NCBI GenBank assembly: GCA_030641245.1
Contig: DAOWHU010000021.1
Coordinates: forward strand, 1 to 13,234
Length of the DNA: 13,234 bases
Source of the DNA: a bacterium
GTDB lineage: Bacteria; Patescibacteriota; Minisyncoccia; Moranbacterales; DUUL01
Direction: 5' to 3'
Both the position numbers and the translations under genes were made by a program. Position 1 is the stretch's first letter. Every line of letters starts with the position of its first letter. Below, one piece after another: positions 7,179-12,732 of the stretch. A model generated the notes under the pieces. That model was not told the DNA's origin. It saw nothing but the letters and a program-made list of their open reading frames with translations, and ran no database searches.

Positions 7179-8231
7179 CTACTTCAAAGTTTTATCGTTA
7201 GGAATGTTTGTCAAAACGTTTTTCAAATTTTCTAAATCTTCTAAAATAATTCCTGTTCCCCGAACTACCGCCGTCAATGGGTCGTCCATTTTTTTAACTG
7301 GCATCTCAGTGTGCTCAGAAATTAATTTATCCAAACCCCTAATTAAAGTTCCCCCACCAGCCAAAACAATTCCTCGACTCATAATATCGCCAATCAGCTC
7401 TGGCGGGGTTTCCTCAATGGTAGCTTTAATGGCATTTATAATAAGTTTTACGGAACGCTCTAAAGCTTCTCGGGTTTGAGAGCTAGTGATTTGGACTTCT
7501 TTGGGTAAACCGCTAATTAAATCTCGTCCCCGCATGGCCATTTTCAATTCTTTGTCTTCCACGTGGGAGCTACCAATAGCGATCTTGACACCCTCGGCAG
7601 TTCTCTCGCCAATTAATAAATTAAATTTATCTCGAGCAAAACGCATAATATCTTCGTTCATTCCATCTCCAGCTACTCGCAAACTCCGAGCTGATACCAC
7701 CCCACCTAAAGACACCACGGCAATTTCAGTTGTTCCTCCACCGATATCAACAATCATATTCCCAGTAGCCTCCTGAACTGGAATTCGAGCTCCGATGGAA
7801 GCGGCCATGGGTTCATCAATTAAATAAACTTCTCTCGCTCCAGCGTTAGTGGCTGCATCGACCACCGCCTTTTTTTCCACTTCGGTAACTCCCGAAGGAA
7901 TTCCAATTACCACTCGAGGTCGTGGCAAAAAAGTAAAAGAGTCCTGGTGAATTCTATCAATAAAATATTTCAACATTTGCTCAGTCGTTTCAAAATCCGA
8001 AACCACTCCATCCACTAGAGGTCGCGATGCCACGATATGAGAAGGAGTTCTTCCTACCATCCGTTTAGCCTTTTTTCCGATAGCCAAAATTTGCCCAGTA
8101 TTTTTATTAACTGCTACCACAGAAGGCTCGTTAATGACGATGCCTTTGTCTTTTACATAAACCAAAGTATTAGCTGTTCCTAAATCGATTCCAATATCTT
8201 TGGATATCCTGCCTAATATTTTATTTAGCAT
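7179..8231 (-). CDS. mreB: Actin-like cell shape protein MreB
   Basis: 350 residues of the actin/HSP70 fold. Phosphate-1 motif DIGIDLGTANTLVYV (12-26), the connecting block LIDEPMAASIGA (137-148), phosphate-2 VDIGGGTTEIAVVSLGG (161-177) and the adenosine motif GIVLAGGGTLIRGL (287-300) are all present. The N-terminal MLNKILGR may be the short amphipathic stretch that binds membrane. MreB filaments guide side-wall synthesis, so the cell is probably rod-shaped with peptidoglycan. It is the first gene of the shape operon, 204 bases after proS on the same strand, and that gap is largely filled by a big palindrome. No convincing promoter is visible there, so read-through from proS is possible. The stop is TAG. 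Confidence 0.97.
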   Translation of the reverse strand: MLNKILGRISKDIGIDLGTANTLVYVKDKGIVINEPSVVAVNKNTGQILAIGKKAKRMVGRTPSHIVASRPLVDGVVSDFETTEQMLKYFIDRIHQDSFTFLPRPRVVIGIPSGVTEVEKKAVVDAATNAGAREVYLIDEPMAASIGARIPVQEATGNMIVDIGGGTTEIAVVSLGGVVSARSLRVAGDGMNEDIMRFARDKFNLLIGERTAEGVKIAIGSSHVEDKELKMAMRGRDLISGLPKEVQITSSQTREALERSVKLIINAIKATIEETPPELIGDIMSRGIVLAGGGTLIRGLDKLISEHTEMPVKKMDDPLTAVVRGTGIILEDLENLKNVLTNIPNDKTLK

Positions 8232-8252
8232 AAAAATGTCTCTACAAAATAA

Positions 8253-8388
8253 TCAATATTCAATATTCATTCAACATCCAATTTTCCGATAACCAATATT
8301 TTAACAATGAAGTATTGGTTATTGAATGCCCGTCTCGCCGGAGGCTTGCCGAGGCGGAAATGTTGTTTGTTGAATATTGGATATTTGA
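8253..8388. repeat. Large composite palindrome between proS and mreB
   Basis: The outer arms 8253-8277 and 8360-8388 are imperfect inverted repeats, with a perfect 9-bp block 8261-8269 / 8371-8379. Inside are two hairpins: 8287-8298 / 8313-8324 (12 bp with one G-U, 14-base loop) and a GC-rich one at 8330-8337 / 8350-8357. The arms are AT-rich short tandem motifs (CAATATT). It occupies most of the 204-bp gap upstream of mreB. The sequence is not related to copies A-C, but the architecture is similar. Confidence 0.65.
8329..8357. repeat. GC-rich mini-palindrome, copy 1
   Basis: An 8-bp stem, 8330-8337 with 8350-8357, with one T-G pair at the fourth position, around a 12-base loop. It is markedly GC-rich against the surrounding AT-rich DNA. 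It resembles 12601-12628 in its start (CCCG), its TCGCC core, its GCGAGGCG-like end and the place of its wobble. Confidence 0.55.
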
Positions 8389-8435
8389 AAAAATTTTTCC
8401 CTAAACTTGAAACTTGTAAATCTTCTTTACTTTTT

Positions 8436-10145
8436 CTATTTAATTTTACTAAGTAGTTCCTCCTCATTCAAAAATTCGATTTTATCATCATTTCTCTTCT
8501 TAACCTCTATTTTCCCCTTCTCCAAAGTCTTAGCGCTAATGACCACTCGATAAGGACAACCAATCAAATCAGCTTCCGCAAATTTTCCACCCGGAGACAT
8601 ATCTCGATCGTCAAATAGAACTTCTACTCCTTTAGTTTGTAGTTTTTCGTAAAGCTCTTGAGCTTTTTCATTTTCACCGATTGAAATCAAGTGAACTTTA
8701 AAAGGAGCCACCGCTTCTGGCCAAATAATTCCCTTATCGTCGTGAAGTTTCTCAACAATTACTCCCATCGCTCTAGTCGAACCGATTCCATAAGATCCCA
8801 TATAAACAATTTTTTTACTTCCGTCTTTGTCGGTATAACGATAATCAAAAGCCTCCGAAAATTTAGTATTTAAAGGGAAGATATTTCCCACTTCAGAACC
8901 CTTAAATACTTCATACTTCTCTCCTGTCTCTGGAAAAATATCACCTTCTTTGGCCGTTTTAATATCATAAAATTCCTTGGGTTCTTCTAAATCCCGACCA
9001 AAATTAACATTGACAGCGTGATAATTGGTTTTATTAGCTCCAGCTTCAAAATTGACTCGGCCCCTTAAAGAATCGTCCATAAATAATTTAACCTTCTTAG
9101 GGACATTTAAAACCCCAATATAACCAACTTCTGCTCCAGTCAACTTTTTAACTTTTTTAGCCTCTGCTAACCAAATTCGCTCCACTCCGGCAACCTTGCA
9201 AAGTTTTTCTTCGTTAATTTCATAGTCACCTCGAATAGCCACCAGTAAAAAATCGCCCTGGTCAGTTTCGTAAACCAAAGTTTTAGTGGTTCGTTCAATA
9301 TCAATCTTCAAAAATTTTATCAGTTCTTGGACACTGATAACCCCTTCACCTTTCACTAATTCCATCTCTTTAAGTCCTTCTTTAACCTTGAACTCCGATG
9401 CTTGGCTAGGAGTAATTTCACGATTATAGCAAACTCCGCTACTTTTAACTTTAAAGACTAAATCCTCCCCGGCTTCACATTCAGTTTGAAATTCATGCGA
9501 ATAATCCTTGGTAAAATCTCCCCCTGAGGCCAAGGTGATATGCGTGTCTGCCCCAATTCCTAATCGTTCGAAAACATTGGCATAGGCCCCCTTGCTTTTT
9601 TCGTAAAACTTCTTCAGACCTTCTGGGCTACGATGAAAACTATATAAATCTTTCATTCGAAACTCTCGCCCTCGTAAAATTCCGCTTTTAGCCCGGGCTT
9701 CATTTCTAAATTTTGCTTGAATTTGATAAAGGGCTAAAGGAAAATCTTTGTAACTAAATTTCATTTTCTTGGCCAAAGGAGTAATTATATCTTCATGAGT
9801 GCAGCTTAAAACATAAGTGGCATCATTTCTTCTCCTTGATTCCTTATTAGCTCCACGAGCCTCAAAAAGAACATCAATTTTGTTTAATCTATCAGCCGTT
9901 TTCCGCCAATTTTCCTGAGGACTTAAAGAGGGCATTAAAACCTCTTGTCCATCAATAGCGTCCATTTCCTCCCTAATAATATCTTCTATTTTATGCAAAA
10001 CCTTCCATCCTAAAGGCAGAATTGTATAAACTCCGGCCATAAGCTTATCGATAAACCCTGCTCTGATCAAATATTTTGCACTAACGCTCACCTCGTCTTT
10101 CGGATTTTCTTTTAAAGAGCCCGGAAATAATTTTGATTGCAACAT
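8436..10145 (-). CDS. proS: Prolyl-tRNA synthetase, bacterial type with editing domain
   Basis: 569 residues, the normal length of the bacterial form (about 570). The N-terminal class II catalytic core includes SCTHEDIITPLAKK (114-127), motif 2 with FRNEAR (146-151) and GREFRMKDLYSFH (159-171), and motif 3 GSYGIGSTRAMGV (450-462). The YbaK-like insertion that hydrolyses Ala-tRNA(Pro) lies at about 228-390, with Lys288 in TTKTLVYETD at the place of the essential editing Lys. The anticodon-binding domain is about 482-569 (VLFDDRDMSPGGKFAEADLIG). It charges tRNA(Pro) in the cytoplasm. A likely promoter is at 10400-10428, giving a leader of about 250 bases with a palindrome. I found no T-box motif there. 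The stop is TAG; there is no Shine-Dalgarno. Confidence 0.97.
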   Translation of the reverse strand: MLQSKLFPGSLKENPKDEVSVSAKYLIRAGFIDKLMAGVYTILPLGWKVLHKIEDIIREEMDAIDGQEVLMPSLSPQENWRKTADRLNKIDVLFEARGANKESRRRNDATYVLSCTHEDIITPLAKKMKFSYKDFPLALYQIQAKFRNEARAKSGILRGREFRMKDLYSFHRSPEGLKKFYEKSKGAYANVFERLGIGADTHITLASGGDFTKDYSHEFQTECEAGEDLVFKVKSSGVCYNREITPSQASEFKVKEGLKEMELVKGEGVISVQELIKFLKIDIERTTKTLVYETDQGDFLLVAIRGDYEINEEKLCKVAGVERIWLAEAKKVKKLTGAEVGYIGVLNVPKKVKLFMDDSLRGRVNFEAGANKTNYHAVNVNFGRDLEEPKEFYDIKTAKEGDIFPETGEKYEVFKGSEVGNIFPLNTKFSEAFDYRYTDKDGSKKIVYMGSYGIGSTRAMGVIVEKLHDDKGIIWPEAVAPFKVHLISIGENEKAQELYEKLQTKGVEVLFDDRDMSPGGKFAEADLIGCPYRVVISAKTLEKGKIEVKKRNDDKIEFLNEEELLSKIK

Positions 10146-10197
10146 AAAAATGAATTTACTGTTTAAAGGGAGTTGTTTTTAGTTAAAATTTTGTTAC

Positions 10198-10304
10198 GAA
10201 ATTTTTTAGTTTTGCCTAGTCTCGCTTGCTTTAACCGGCGAAAGATAAATTTTTAAAAAAAATTTGAAGCTTTGGCACCCGCTAAGGCAAAACGATTTTT
10301 AAAG
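10198..10304 (-). repeat. Palindrome in the proS leader
   Basis: 10209-10217 pairs perfectly with 10285-10293 (9 bp, two more after a bulge), and an AT-only hairpin 10247-10254 / 10258-10265 lies at the centre. Between them, 10221-10241 is a degenerate GC-rich patch that faintly resembles the mini-palindromes at 8329 and 12601. If proS is transcribed from 10400-10428 this is in its leader. It could be a remnant element or a regulatory structure. Confidence 0.45.
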
Positions 10305-10399
10305 AATTTAGCCAAAAATAGAAAATTGCAGTAAAAAGGACAGCTAAGAACAGTCCCTTACTGTTTATATTTGGGAATAATCCCGATTGATTTTAACTA

Positions 10400-10428
10400 A
10401 TCTTAGCTTATGTTGAAGGCAATGTCAA
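10400..10428 (-). promoter_or_regulatory. Likely proS promoter
   Basis: On the minus strand TTGACA (10428-10423), a 17-bp spacer, then TAAGAT (10405-10400), 6/6 and 4/6 to consensus. Transcription would start near 10393, leaving a leader of about 250 bases before the ATG at 10145. Confidence 0.5.
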
Positions 10429-10482
10429 AATGATAAATTTGGTAATTAACAACTCCCAATCAAAAACTAAATGATTTGGACC

Positions 10483-10494
10483 ATACTATAGTAT
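10483..10494. promoter_or_regulatory. Perfect 12-bp palindrome between divergent promoters
   Basis: ATACTATAGTAT is a perfect dyad roughly midway between the proS promoter (ending at 10428) and the rpsF promoter (starting at 10556). It is operator-sized, but AT-only palindromes arise easily in this DNA. Confidence 0.25.
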
Positions 10495-10555
10495 TCACCA
10501 TAAAGGCCTCTATTTAATTAAGAACATTCTATCAACTCGGCTTCTCTTCTTAATA

Positions 10556-10584
10556 TTGACAAATCTTTTCTATAACGCTATTAT
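10556..10584 (+). promoter_or_regulatory. Promoter of the rpsF-ssb-rpsR(-efp) operon
   Basis: TTGACA (10556-10561), a 17-bp spacer, then TATTAT (10579-10584), 6/6 and 5/6. Transcription from about 10591 gives a leader of about 160 bases. A second, extended -10-like TGCTACAAT (10720-10728) nearer the gene lacks a good -35. Confidence 0.7.
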
Positions 10585-10601
10585 TAGGCTATTAAACGTC
10601 C

Positions 10602-10697
10602 CATTAGATTTTATCGCTCACTCATTCCATGTTTGAGACTAATGAAATCGAATTCCACCTCAGTGGTTTTGCGTTTGCAAATCTCTAGGTGGTATTC
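10602..10697 (+). promoter_or_regulatory. Structured leader of rpsF
   Basis: Two helices in tandem. 10602-10607 pairs with 10639-10644 (6 bp). 10650-10660 pairs with 10687-10697 (10 of 11, one T-T mismatch) and encloses a small hairpin 10668-10672 / 10677-10681. The left strand of the second helix can instead fold on itself (10655-10658 with 10663-10666), so two exclusive folds exist. S6-S18 autoregulatory leaders are known before rpsF in other bacteria; I see no clear CCG-type binding motif, so that role is only a possibility. Confidence 0.45.
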
Positions 10698-10752
10698 ATT
10701 ATGTAAAAAAGTTTTTAAATGCTACAATTATAACCAATTAAACTAAGTTGCT

Positions 10753-11520
10753 ATGATTTACGAGATTAACTTCCTAGTTCTGCAATCTAAGACTACTGAG
10801 CTAGAAAAAATTAAAAAGGAAACTAAAAAGTTCATTGAATCTTTTAATGCTAAAATTGTCGAAGAAAAAGAATACCTGAAAAGAAAGTTGTCCTATGAAA
10901 TCCAACATGAAAATTATGGATTTTTTACGGTTTTAAGGTTTGAATTTAAAGGAGCTAAAAATTTAGACGAGCTTAAAAATAAGCTTAATCAAAAATCTGA
11001 AATTGCCCGTTACATAATTGTTCGAGCAGACAAGCTCCCTTCTCTTGAAGAACAAGATGTTAAGGAACTAGAAAAAATTCATAGCGACAACAAATCAATT
11101 AAATCCGAAGATTTAGAAAAAGCTTTGACTGAACAAAAAAAGACTGAGGTTGCTAAGAAAAAAGATGAGGTTAAAAAAGAAGAAGTAAAAGCGATCGAGA
11201 AAAAAACCACGGTTACGAAAGAAAAGGCAAAAACAACTAAAAAGAAGCCAGCAAAAGCCCAGGAAGTTGAGGAAGAAAAGGGAGAAATTGACAAAGAACG
11301 GCCTAAGAAAAAACCGATTGCTAAAAAGAAAATGAAACCTTCTAAGAAAGCTTTACCTGCCAAAGAGGTAGAAGAGACAATTACTAAAAAGGCAAAATCT
11401 AAGAAAAAAGCTGAGGTTAAAAAAGAAGCTCGTCCCACTGAAGAGAAAGAACCAGAAGAGGAAGGGAAGGTTTCCTTGGATGAATTAGATAAAAAACTAG
11501 ATGAGATTTTAAATAGTTAA
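10753..11520 (+). CDS. rpsF: 30S ribosomal protein S6 with long charged C-terminal extension
   Basis: 255 residues, against about 95-135 usual. Residues 1-95 are the S6 fold: the opening MIYEINFLVL, then YLKRKLSYEIQHENYGFFTVLRFEF (41-65) and IARYIIVRADKLP (84-96), which match the conserved strands that pair with S18. From about 100 the protein becomes a Lys/Glu/Ala/Pro-rich tail of about 140 residues with repeated KKKxE and PAKK-like units. It ends in a distinct amphipathic segment, KVSLDELDKKLDEIL (239-253). S6 binds 16S rRNA with S18, encoded two genes on. The tail may bind RNA or the ribosome surface; that is inference. It leads the operon, with ssb 16 bases downstream. There is no Shine-Dalgarno before the ATG, but the S6 fold begins at residue 2. 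The stop is TAA. Confidence 0.92.
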   Translation: MIYEINFLVLQSKTTELEKIKKETKKFIESFNAKIVEEKEYLKRKLSYEIQHENYGFFTVLRFEFKGAKNLDELKNKLNQKSEIARYIIVRADKLPSLEEQDVKELEKIHSDNKSIKSEDLEKALTEQKKTEVAKKKDEVKKEEVKAIEKKTTVTKEKAKTTKKKPAKAQEVEEEKGEIDKERPKKKPIAKKKMKPSKKALPAKEVEETITKKAKSKKKAEVKKEARPTEEKEPEEEGKVSLDELDKKLDEILNS

Positions 11521-11536
11521 TGATTAAAACAAAACC

Positions 11537-12034
11537 ATGGATTTAAACAAAGCTATGATTATCGGTCGCTTGACTAACGACCCCCAAATGAGATCAACTC
11601 AAACTGGTCAAAATGTTACTTCTTTCAGTCTTGCCACCAATCGACGTTGGAATAATAGAAATACCGGACAGCAACAAGAGGACGTCCAATTCCATAACAT
11701 TGTAGCTTGGGGAAAAGTAGCTGAAATCTGCTCTCAATATCTCAAGAAAGGATCCCGAATCTACGTAGAAGGAAGACTTCAAACTCAATCTTGGGATGAC
11801 GCTAAAACTGGAGAAAAGAAATATCGAACGGAGATCAACCTAGAAAATATGATTATGTTAGACTCTAAAGGGCAAAACCCTGGAGGAGGCAACAATTTTC
11901 AACAGCCAGCTACTCAAAATAATACTACTCCTCAAAATAATGACATTCCGGCAGCTGAAGAAATTCCGACTATTAATGTTGATGATGATAAGAATGGTAG
12001 TGATGATATTAAGATTGAAGACATCCCGTTCTAA
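11537..12034 (+). CDS. ssb: Single-stranded DNA-binding protein
   Basis: 165 residues. The OB-fold domain (1-110) opens MDLNKAMIIGRLTNDPQ and contains VTSFSLATNRRW (27-38), VQFHNIVAWGKVAE (50-63), YLKKGSRIYVEGRLQTQSW (68-86) and YRTEINLENM (96-105). A Gly/Gln/Asn/Thr-rich linker (about 111-140) leads to an acidic tail ending EDIPF, the conserved tip that docks replication and repair partners. It coats single-stranded DNA as a tetramer. Its place between rpsF and rpsR is the common bacterial arrangement. It sits 16 bases after rpsF with no Shine-Dalgarno and is followed by hairpin element copy C. The stop is TAA. Confidence 0.96.
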   Translation: MDLNKAMIIGRLTNDPQMRSTQTGQNVTSFSLATNRRWNNRNTGQQQEDVQFHNIVAWGKVAEICSQYLKKGSRIYVEGRLQTQSWDDAKTGEKKYRTEINLENMIMLDSKGQNPGGGNNFQQPATQNNTTPQNNDIPAAEEIPTINVDDDKNGSDDIKIEDIPF

Positions 12035-12038
12035 CCGC

Positions 12039-12155
12039 AACTCTAACCTTTGAAGCATTTTTTTGTCAAAATCTGCGCTTTTTGTTCGACGTATCATTTA
12101 ATACGCCTTACTCAATGCTCAATCTTTCCTCAAACTGCATTCAAACATTCGAGTT
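12039..12155. repeat. Imperfect palindrome, copy C of the hairpin element family
   Basis: It lies between ssb and rpsR in the opposite orientation to copies A and B. Paired blocks are 12039-12043 / 12151-12155, 12049-12057 / 12136-12145 (9 bp, one bulge) and a central 12090-12094 / 12101-12105. The arm 12125-12146, read on the minus strand, matches 341-362 of copy A at 20 of 22 bases, and 12056-12071 matches the other arm of A at 14 of 16. It begins five bases after the ssb stop. Confidence 0.72.
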
Positions 12156-12193
12156 TCAATGTTTTTAACGGCTTTGATTTTTGATCCAACTTT

Positions 12194-12214
12194 TTTAGCT
12201 TTAATTTGGCTAAA
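12194..12214 (+). promoter_or_regulatory. Small hairpin before rpsR
   Basis: 12194-12199 pairs perfectly with 12209-12214 (6 bp, 9-base loop) in the 100 bases between element C and rpsR. Its role is unknown and it may be chance. Confidence 0.25.
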
Positions 12215-12255
12215 GGTTTATTAACGAATGAGTCTAATACCTAACAAGAAACCCT

Positions 12256-12483
12256 ATGAATATGACAAAACCTAATAATAGCAAAAAGGTTTGCTATTTC
12301 TGTTCTAACGACATCAAAATCATTGACTATAAAAATGTAATTTTACTAAGAAAATACATTAACACCGTTGGAAAAATTTTACCTAGAAAAAAATCGGGTA
12401 ATTGCTCTAAGCATCAAAGAATGGTGTCGCAGGCTGTTAAGAGGGCTAGAATTTTGTCCCTGCTCCCCTTCGTCGCTAAGTAA
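12256..12483 (+). CDS. rpsR: 30S ribosomal protein S18
   Basis: 75 residues, normal length. It has the S18 signature: KVCYFCSNDIKIIDYKNV (11-28), LLRKYINTVGKILPRK (30-45), GNCSKHQR (48-55) and a C-terminus KRARILSLLPFVAK. Cys13, Cys16, Cys50 and His53 are in place for zinc binding, so this is the metal-binding form. S18 binds 16S rRNA as a heterodimer with S6, encoded upstream. An alternative start two codons in (Met3) is possible, and neither has a Shine-Dalgarno. It is separated from ssb by 221 bases holding hairpin element C, an unusually large gap for this operon. The stop is TAA. Confidence 0.96.
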   Translation: MNMTKPNNSKKVCYFCSNDIKIIDYKNVILLRKYINTVGKILPRKKSGNCSKHQRMVSQAVKRARILSLLPFVAK

Positions 12484-12513
12484 GAAGCTACCATTCAAAA
12501 GCATTTCTTTGCC

Positions 12514-12553
12514 AAGCCTGCCTTCGGATGATCAGCTTTTCTTTTATTTTTTC
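12514..12553 (+). terminator. Possible terminator after rpsR
   Basis: 12514-12520 pairs with 12533-12538 (6 bp with one bulged C; 12-base loop containing CTTCGG), followed by a long pyrimidine-rich tract dominated by T. The stem is short, so it may be leaky and allow read-through to efp. The bases 12501-12522 also resemble one end of the hairpin element family. Confidence 0.4.
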
Positions 12554-12582
12554 AATTTATTTTTCTAAATCTAAAACTTCAG

Positions 12583-12713
12583 TATTTGAATGCAATTCGA
12601 CCCGCTTCGCCATAGCTTCAGCGAGGCGAGGGCAGATTTGAGCACCGAGCAAGATGTACTTAATAGTACTTCGAGCAAGCGGCGAAAAATCTAACGAAGA
12701 AATGCGTTAAATA
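12583..12713. repeat. Imperfect palindrome, copy B, with a nested insertion
   Basis: Outer stem 12583-12594 / 12703-12713 (11 pairs, one bulge, one G-U), inner blocks around AGATTT / AAATCT (12634-12639 / 12686-12691), and a central hairpin formed by GTACT and AGTAC. 12584-12600 matches copy A 341-357 at 14 of 17 bases, and 12689-12704 matches A 416-431 at 13 of 16. Unlike A and C, the left arm is interrupted at 12601-12628 by a GC-rich mini-palindrome. It lies between rpsR and efp, ending about 20 bases before the efp ATG. The direct repeat CGAGCAAG flanks the tip. Confidence 0.72.
12601..12628. repeat. GC-rich mini-palindrome, copy 2, inside element B
   Basis: An 8-bp stem 12603-12610 / 12621-12628 with one T-G pair at the fourth position and a 10-base loop. 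CGA occurs on each side (12598-12600 and 12627-12629), as a short target duplication would give. Removing it restores the alignment with copies A and C. Confidence 0.55.
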
Positions 12714-12732
12714 ATAACGTTTTCCCATAAAT

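Noticed and set aside
7072..7479. 135-codon plus-strand frame opposite mreC and mreB
   Set aside because: It lies across two strongly supported genes in the antisense direction, with no start signal.
8267..8467. 66-codon minus-strand reading frame between proS and mreB
   Set aside because: It runs through the large palindrome and overlaps the end of proS; the translation has no domain character and the DNA is explained by the repeat.
10250..10300. Possible T-box antiterminator in the proS leader
   Set aside because: The minus strand has a GGGTGCC-like patch but no TGGN to pair with tRNA and no specifier-stem layout.
10146..10752. tRNA, tmRNA, SRP RNA or RNase P RNA in the 607-base divergent gap
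   Set aside because: No T-arm GGTTCGAATC-like motif, no GGAAGC-type SRP loop and no RNase P core motif seen on either strand.
11079..11438. 119-codon minus-strand frame opposite the S6 tail
   Set aside because: It is the hydrophobic mirror of the Lys-rich codons of rpsF; repeated AAA/AAG read backwards as Phe/Leu.
12368..12568. 66-codon plus-strand frame overlapping rpsR
   Set aside because: Out of frame with S18 and continuing into the terminator-like T-rich tract.
329..12713. CRISPR array formed by the repeated palindromes
   Set aside because: Copies are isolated, about 12 kb apart at the extremes, differ in orientation and are not separated by regular spacers.
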